Assembly (NCBI GenBank): GCA_964354375.1
Contig: CAYGZQ010000071.1
Coordinates: 1 to 19,303 of the forward strand
Length of the DNA: 19,303 nt
Source: CAYGZQ01 sp964354375 [NCBI: uncultured Planctomycetota bacterium]
GTDB taxonomy: Bacteria; JAJVIF01; JAPKYR01
Direction: 5' to 3'
The notes under the pieces were generated by a model. That model saw only the letters and a list, made by a program, of their open reading frames with translations, was not told the DNA's origin and did no database searches. Below are positions 16,350 through 19,303 of this stretch, one piece after another (within the stretch, counting starts at the first letter, position 1; the number at the start of each line of letters is the position of its first letter). A program made the translations under genes and the position numbers.

Positions 16350-17066
16350 ATGACCATCCTTCCCAACTTCGACTTCCCCGAGATCCGGGATGTTCTCAGG
16401 GGAATCTACCCGATACTGAACATCGCTCCGGAGACGGACATCGATGCACTTCTCGACTGGGCCATGTGTCTTCCGGAGGCCGGAATCAAGCTTGTGCAGG
16501 TGCGAGCGAAGCGTTTCCCGGAGGAGGAACTGCCCGCCCTGCTGGACGACATCACCTCACACCTGAAGGGAAGCGGTCTTGCGGTTATTCTGAACGACTA
16601 TATCGAATTGGTGAAAATAACCGGCGCGGACGGTGTGCACATCGGGCTGGACGATTTCCCGGTGTTCGAGGCCCGCGCTATGCTGGGCCAGAAGACAATC
16701 ATCGGCACGACATGTCGCAACCATGCGGAGGTACTTCTGGCGACAGGGCAGGGGTCGAGCTATGTGGCCGTCGGGAGCATTTTCGAATCGCTCACGAAAT
16801 CCGGCGTACCGATCGCCGGTCTCGAGGGTCTGAGGCAGGTGATTGAGCACATCGAGCGCGAATCGGTGCCCCGAAAGGGCTGGGGCAGGTTCGGCCATGT
16901 CCCGATCTGCGCGATCGGCGGGATCACGAAGGAGAATCTGGGGGACGTGTACTCAGCCGGGGCGAGCATGGTGGCTGTGATATCGGCCATCCAGGATGCC
17001 ACCGACCCGATCAAGGCTGCTGGGGAATTGGTCGAGGAGTGGGGGAGACTGGACCTCACCCCCTAG
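16350..17066 (+). CDS. thiE: Thiamine-phosphate synthase
   Basis: This cytoplasmic TIM-barrel enzyme joins the pyrimidine diphosphate (HMP-PP) and thiazole phosphate to give thiamine phosphate. The protein has 238 residues, slightly long for the family. Recognisable segments: IKLVQVRAK at 46-54, LNDYIELVKITGADGVHIGLDD at about 81-102 (the ND and GADGVHxGxxD signature), IIGTTCRNHAE at 117-127 where most relatives have IGxSxH, VGSIFESLTK at 141-150 replacing the usual G-P-x-F-x-T-x-T-K, and ICAIGGIT at 186-193. These substitutions make it a divergent member. The ATG at 16350 has no Shine-Dalgarno. The last residues LTP and the stop lie inside the palindromic repeat at 17053-17116. thiE lies upstream of the riboswitch and is not covered by it. 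Confidence 0.9.
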   Translation: MTILPNFDFPEIRDVLRGIYPILNIAPETDIDALLDWAMCLPEAGIKLVQVRAKRFPEEELPALLDDITSHLKGSGLAVILNDYIELVKITGADGVHIGLDDFPVFEARAMLGQKTIIGTTCRNHAEVLLATGQGSSYVAVGSIFESLTKSGVPIAGLEGLRQVIEHIERESVPRKGWGRFGHVPICAIGGITKENLGDVYSAGASMVAVISAIQDATDPIKAAGELVEEWGRLDLTP

Positions 17067-17116
17067 CCCCCTCTCCATCCGCCGCGGCGGATGGAGAGGG
17101 GGAAGGGGGGTGAGGT
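17053..17116. repeat. Long near-perfect palindrome at the thiE 3' end
   Basis: The arms 17053-17084 and 17085-17116 are complementary at 29 of 32 positions with no loop. The inner 36 nt, 17067-17102, are a perfect palindrome centred on CCGCCGCGGCGG. The outer part starts ACCTCACCCC and ends GGGGTGAGGT. It looks like the GC-rich CCTCACCCCC...CCCCCTCTCC repeats scattered in several large bacterial genomes, recalled from memory. It supplies the thiE stop codon (17064-17066), and as RNA could act as a transcription barrier between thiE and the riboswitch operon. Confidence 0.85.
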
Positions 17117-17139
17117 GGAGAGGGGGAAGGGGGGTGAGG
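17092..17139 (+). repeat. Perfect 24-nt tandem duplication
   Basis: Copies 17092-17115 and 17116-17139 are identical: TGGAGAGGGGGAAGGGGGGT followed by GAGG. The first copy is also the right arm of the neighbouring palindrome, so the second is an extra half-element. The duplication ends 1 nt before the -35 box of the thiS promoter. Confidence 0.9.
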
Positions 17140-17140
17140 A

Positions 17141-17169
17141 TTGACACATCCCCGATCGAATGGTAGACT
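17141..17169 (+). promoter_or_regulatory. Sigma70-type promoter of the thiS operon
   Basis: A perfect TTGACA at 17141-17146, a 17-nt spacer and TAGACT at 17164-17169 precede the TPP riboswitch. The expected start near 17176 gives a leader of about 165 nt that includes the whole aptamer. It begins immediately after the tandem repeat. Confidence 0.75.
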
Positions 17170-17192
17170 CAGCTTGCTTTGAACATATAACC

Positions 17193-17289
17193 GTTGCCGG
17201 AGGGGTGTCCCGCTGAAGCGGGGCTGAGAGGCCGAAGGGCCAACCCTGGGAACCTGATCTGGGTAATACCAGCGTAGGGACTCGGTGCA
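17193..17289 (+). promoter_or_regulatory. TPP riboswitch aptamer (THI box)
   Basis: This leader RNA binds thiamine pyrophosphate and lowers expression of the downstream thiamine genes. The conserved parts are all present: GGGGTG at 17202-17207, CTGAGA at 17224-17229, ACCC at 17243-17246, then AACCTGATCTGG followed by GTAATACCAGCGTAGGGA ending at 17280. A short P1 can form from GCCGG (17196-17200) with TCGGT (17282-17286). P2 pairs GGGT (17203-17206) with ACCC. P3 is CCCGC-TGAA-GCGGG. The consensus match is strong enough to name the class without a covariance search. Confidence 0.96.
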
Positions 17290-17309
17290 CTAACCGACGG
17301 AAATCATCC

Positions 17310-17335
17310 CCTCCCGCATCCCAGGGAGGTTTTTT
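17310..17335 (+). terminator. Riboswitch-controlled intrinsic terminator overlapping the thiS RBS
   Basis: CCTCCC (17310-17315) pairs with GGGAGG (17324-17329) around an 8-nt loop, followed at once by six T (17330-17335). The structure ends 6 nt before the thiS ATG. GGGAGG is also the only plausible Shine-Dalgarno for thiS, so the hairpin would stop transcription and hide the RBS. The aptamer strand GGAGGGG at 17199-17205 is an exact complement of CCCCTCC at 17308-17314 and could form the antiterminator when TPP is absent. Confidence 0.8.
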
Positions 17336-17341
17336 GTTGCC

Positions 17342-17560
17342 ATGACCGATACCGACAGCATCGTCTGCAGAATCAACGGCCAGGACATCGCCCTCCCGCG
17401 AGGTACCTCTCTTCTCGGTTTCCTGGCAATGAAAAACGTGCCGAAGGACGCGGTCGTTATCGAACACAACAAGTCCGTTCTTCCGAAGGGGAAGTACGAG
17501 GGGATCGTTCTTTCCGAGGGCGACGCGCTGGAAATCGTCCAGCTCATAGGTGGCGGCTGA
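17342..17560 (+). CDS. thiS: Sulfur carrier protein ThiS
   Basis: This is a small ubiquitin-like protein of 72 residues that carries sulfur as a C-terminal thiocarboxylate to ThiG for thiazole synthesis. It ends in LIGGG, the required Gly-Gly tail, and shows the beta-grasp pattern with VCRINGQDIALP at the start and GDALEIVQLIGGG at the end. It is the first gene after the TPP riboswitch. Its likely RBS GGGAGG (17324-17329) lies 12 nt upstream, inside the terminator hairpin. The next gene starts 1 nt after its stop. The activating enzyme ThiF is not in this window. The length and tail make the call secure. Confidence 0.95.
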   Translation: MTDTDSIVCRINGQDIALPRGTSLLGFLAMKNVPKDAVVIEHNKSVLPKGKYEGIVLSEGDALEIVQLIGGG

Positions 17561-17561
17561 C

Positions 17562-18089
17562 ATGGCACGCAAGGATCGACCGCACGGACATCCTGGCGCG
17601 AAAAGCACCCGTCTCGCAGCGGATCGCGCGATCCTTCGCGAGCATTTCGGACCCTATTACCTGTTCGTCCAGAGGCTGGGCGCACTGCCGGTCGTGTATT
17701 TCGTAATGGGCGCGATCGTCGGTCGCCCGCACGGTCTGACCACAGCCCTCCTCTATGCAATTGTGGCTGCGGTGTATGCGTTCATCTTTCACATCATGGC
17801 CGTGTCCTATTTCGCCATGCGGTCGAAAGTCGGTCTCGATGTCTGTCCGAAGGGGACATTCGGGTATTTCTGGTCAGGGATTTTCATCCCGAGAGCGGTT
17901 TTCGATCATGCTGCCATGATGAGCGCGCTCATCTGGGCGGGACCGGCATGGTTCCTGGTCTCGGGCCCCGCTCTTTATCTTGCGGACTACGCCATCTCCC
18001 TCGCTTCCACGCTTCGATACAGCCTTGAGGCGAAGAAGGGAATCGCCTCGTCCGCCGATACTGAAAAAATCGGAGGTCAACCGAAATGA
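17562..18089 (+). CDS. Unrecognised membrane protein inside the thiazole operon
   Basis: This 175-residue protein matches no family I recognise. The ATG at 17562 is chosen because it follows the thiS stop by 1 nt and AGGTGG (17548-17553) is 8 nt upstream; a GTG at 17550 overlapping thiS is the alternative. The first 30 residues are basic and soluble. Hydrophobic spans at about 38-54, 59-85 and 118-148 suggest three or four transmembrane helices, with a hydrophilic tail after about 155. VGLDVCPKGTFGYFW (90-104) in the central loop is distinctive. Its stop overlaps the thiG start (ATGA), so it is translationally coupled between thiS and thiG and under the same riboswitch. A role in uptake or handling of thiamine or a precursor is inferred from position only. 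Confidence 0.85.
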   Translation: MARKDRPHGHPGAKSTRLAADRAILREHFGPYYLFVQRLGALPVVYFVMGAIVGRPHGLTTALLYAIVAAVYAFIFHIMAVSYFAMRSKVGLDVCPKGTFGYFWSGIFIPRAVFDHAAMMSALIWAGPAWFLVSGPALYLADYAISLASTLRYSLEAKKGIASSADTEKIGGQPK

Positions 18090-18856
18090 ACTCGCATGAC
18101 CCATTGGTAATAGCCGGGAAGGAATTCACGTCCAGGCTTCTCGTCGGCACGGGGAAATACTCGGACAACGCGACCATGATCGCCGCGCATGATGCGTCGG
18201 GGGCACAGATAGTCACCGTCGCGCTAGGACGGGTCAAGTTCGACGATCCAAACGACATCCTGAAGCACATCGACTTCAGGCAGTACACGCTTCTGCCCAA
18301 CACGGCAGGGGCGTATTCGGTCGAGGACGCGCTCAGGATCGCACGTCTGGCGAGGGAAGCGACCGGTACGAGCTGGATCAAGCTCGAGGTGCTCGGTGAC
18401 AAGGAGACGCTTCTTCCCGACATCGGGGGCACCTTGGAGGCCGCGAAGATCCTCATCAAAGAGGGATTCGTGGTGCTGCCGTACACGAACGACGACCCGA
18501 TAGCTGCCAAGAAGCTCGAGAAGCTGGGCTGCGCCACTGTGATGCCTCTTGCAAGCTACATCGGGTCTGGACAGGGTTTTCTGGATTTTTCAGGGATCAG
18601 GATAATCGTAGAGCGGGCGCACGTGCCTGTAGTTGTCGATGCTGGTCTGGGAGTGCCTAGCGATGCTGCTCAGGCAATGGAAATTGGGGCTGATGCTGTA
18701 CTGGTTAACACGGCTATTGCAAAGGCAGGCAATCCTGTGCAAATGGCCCAAGGGTTCAAGCTCGGCGTACAGGCGGGTCGGCTCGGATATCTCGCCGGGC
18801 GCATAGAGAAGAAAATCTACGGCACTGCGTCAAGCGTCGGAGCCGGCCTGAAGTGA
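18086..18856 (+). CDS. thiG: Thiazole synthase
   Basis: ThiG forms the thiazole phosphate ring from 1-deoxy-xylulose-5-phosphate, dehydroglycine and ThiS thiocarboxylate. The protein is 256 residues, the normal length. [10 protein letters not shown] is at 16-25. The Schiff-base lysine is Lys99 in [22 protein letters not shown] is at about 152-164, and the phosphate-binding [20 protein letters not shown] follows at about 183-202. GGAGGT at 18072-18077 lies 8 nt upstream, and the start overlaps the preceding stop. Oddity: codons 186-222 (18641-18751) end in A or T in 23 of 37 cases, while the first 38 codons do so in only 9. The protein sequence across this patch looks normal. The 3' end overlaps a convergent gene by 27 nt. 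Confidence 0.97.
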   Translation: MNSHDPLVIAGKEFTSRLLVGTGKYSDNATMIAAHDASGAQIVTVALGRVKFDDPNDILKHIDFRQYTLLPNTAGAYSVEDALRIARLAREATGTSWIKLEVLGDKETLLPDIGGTLEAAKILIKEGFVVLPYTNDDPIAAKKLEKLGCATVMPLASYIGSGQGFLDFSGIRIIVERAHVPVVVDAGLGVPSDAAQAMEIGADAVLVNTAIAKAGNPVQMAQGFKLGVQAGRLGYLAGRIEKKIYGTASSVGAGLK

Positions 18857-19261
18857 CACAGGATGCGGGTTATGCGCGCGGGTCCCGTTCGGGGGCGGTT
18901 TCACCGGCGCTTTTGAACGGTCGGCCTGGCGGATTCGGATCAGGACAAGATCATGTGTGCCGGCTTTCAGGCAGACATCTTCGCATTCGAGCAGCATCCG
19001 GGCGACGAAATCGTAGCCCCATTCCTTCCCGAGGAGCTCCACGCACATCTGTCGCGAGAACTCCCGCCGGGCGAGAAGCTGGACGATGCCGAGAAGGAGA
19101 ATGGACAGAGGCACCGACAGGTCGCGGGTCTCGATACGTATGCGCAGCTTGACCGTGTCGTGAAACAGGAGCTTGAACGGTCGCTTCCGGTGGACCGTCT
19201 CGAAATCCCGTCCGTTGAAGGTGTCGAGGTGCTTGAGCAGCGTTGCGACAGTCAGAGACAT
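18830..19261 (-). CDS. Hypothetical protein, convergent with thiG
   Basis: This 143-residue protein belongs to no family I recognise. It starts at the ATG at 19261 with a weak GGTGA about 8 nt upstream. Codons end mostly in G or C, and the composition is balanced (alternating charged and hydrophobic residues, few low-complexity runs), unlike the Arg/Gly/Ser-rich shadow frames on the same stretch. A hydrophobic span, LSVPLSILLLGIVQLLA, near residues 48-64 could be a buried helix or one membrane segment. The last 20-25 residues are polar and proline-rich and read into the end of thiG. It overlaps thiG tail to tail by 27 nt. A soluble or membrane-associated role cannot be decided. Confidence 0.65.
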   Translation of the reverse strand: MSLTVATLLKHLDTFNGRDFETVHRKRPFKLLFHDTVKLRIRIETRDLSVPLSILLLGIVQLLARREFSRQMCVELLGKEWGYDFVARMLLECEDVCLKAGTHDLVLIRIRQADRSKAPVKPPPNGTRAHNPHPVSLQAGSDA

Positions 19262-19303
19262 AGGCGATCACCAATGCAAGAACGGTCGGAACCTCCGAAA
19301 GCT

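Noticed and set aside
17053-17139. The palindrome and 24-nt tandem copies as a CRISPR array
   Set aside because: There are only two adjacent copies with no spacer between them and no cas genes, so the structure is a repeat element, not CRISPR.
18853-19152. Plus-strand frame starting GTGA at the thiG stop, suggesting a fourth operon gene
   Set aside because: The overlap is tempting, but the product is Arg/Gly/Ser-rich. The opposite strand has better codon and amino-acid composition, so the minus-strand gene is preferred.

Overview
The window is GC-rich, densely coded bacterial DNA with high G/C at third codon positions. No tRNA, rRNA, CRISPR array, transposase or integrase was seen. An AsmA/TamB-like envelope protein and three lipoproteins with good lipoboxes and no Asp at position +2 suggest a diderm (Gram-negative) cell. 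I cannot name the lineage. The gene order matches no model organism I know, and a deep-branching or candidate-phylum diderm is possible but is a guess.

Layout. (1) 34-1341 minus: serS. (2) 1537-10350 plus: three consecutive large lipoprotein genes of 1233, 788 and 787 residues. All three share an N-terminal module of about 340-385 residues. Lipoproteins 2 and 3 are homologous end to end. Lipoprotein 1 carries instead six PKD-type repeats at an almost invariant 285-bp period, followed by a different C-terminal domain. (3) 16238 down to 10476 minus: a tight four-gene cluster in the order holA, AsmA-like protein, catalytic methylmalonyl-CoA mutase subunit, pyrimidine-nucleoside phosphorylase. 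(4) 16350-17066 plus: thiE, divergent from holA. (5) 17141-18856 plus: a sigma70-type promoter, a TPP riboswitch with an intrinsic terminator, then thiS, an unrecognised membrane protein and thiG, the three genes being nearly contiguous or overlapping. (6) 18830-19261 minus: a small unknown gene overlapping the thiG end tail to tail.

How the genes work together. ThiS (sulfur carrier) and ThiG (thiazole synthase) build the thiazole half of thiamine, and ThiE joins it to the pyrimidine half. The riboswitch lies downstream of thiE, so it can control only the thiS-X-thiG unit. The leader contains an aptamer, a terminator hairpin whose 3' arm is also the likely thiS ribosome-binding site, and an exact 7-nt complement that could act as antiterminator. 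The minus-strand cluster mixes DNA replication, envelope, acyl-CoA and nucleoside functions and looks like co-transcription rather than one pathway.

Two REP-like palindromic repeats lie at gene ends (10440-10524 and 17053-17139). In both cases the neighbouring reading frame (deoA, thiE) runs into the repeat and takes its stop codon from it. The main candidates for undescribed biology are the lipoprotein trio and the membrane protein inside the thiazole operon.
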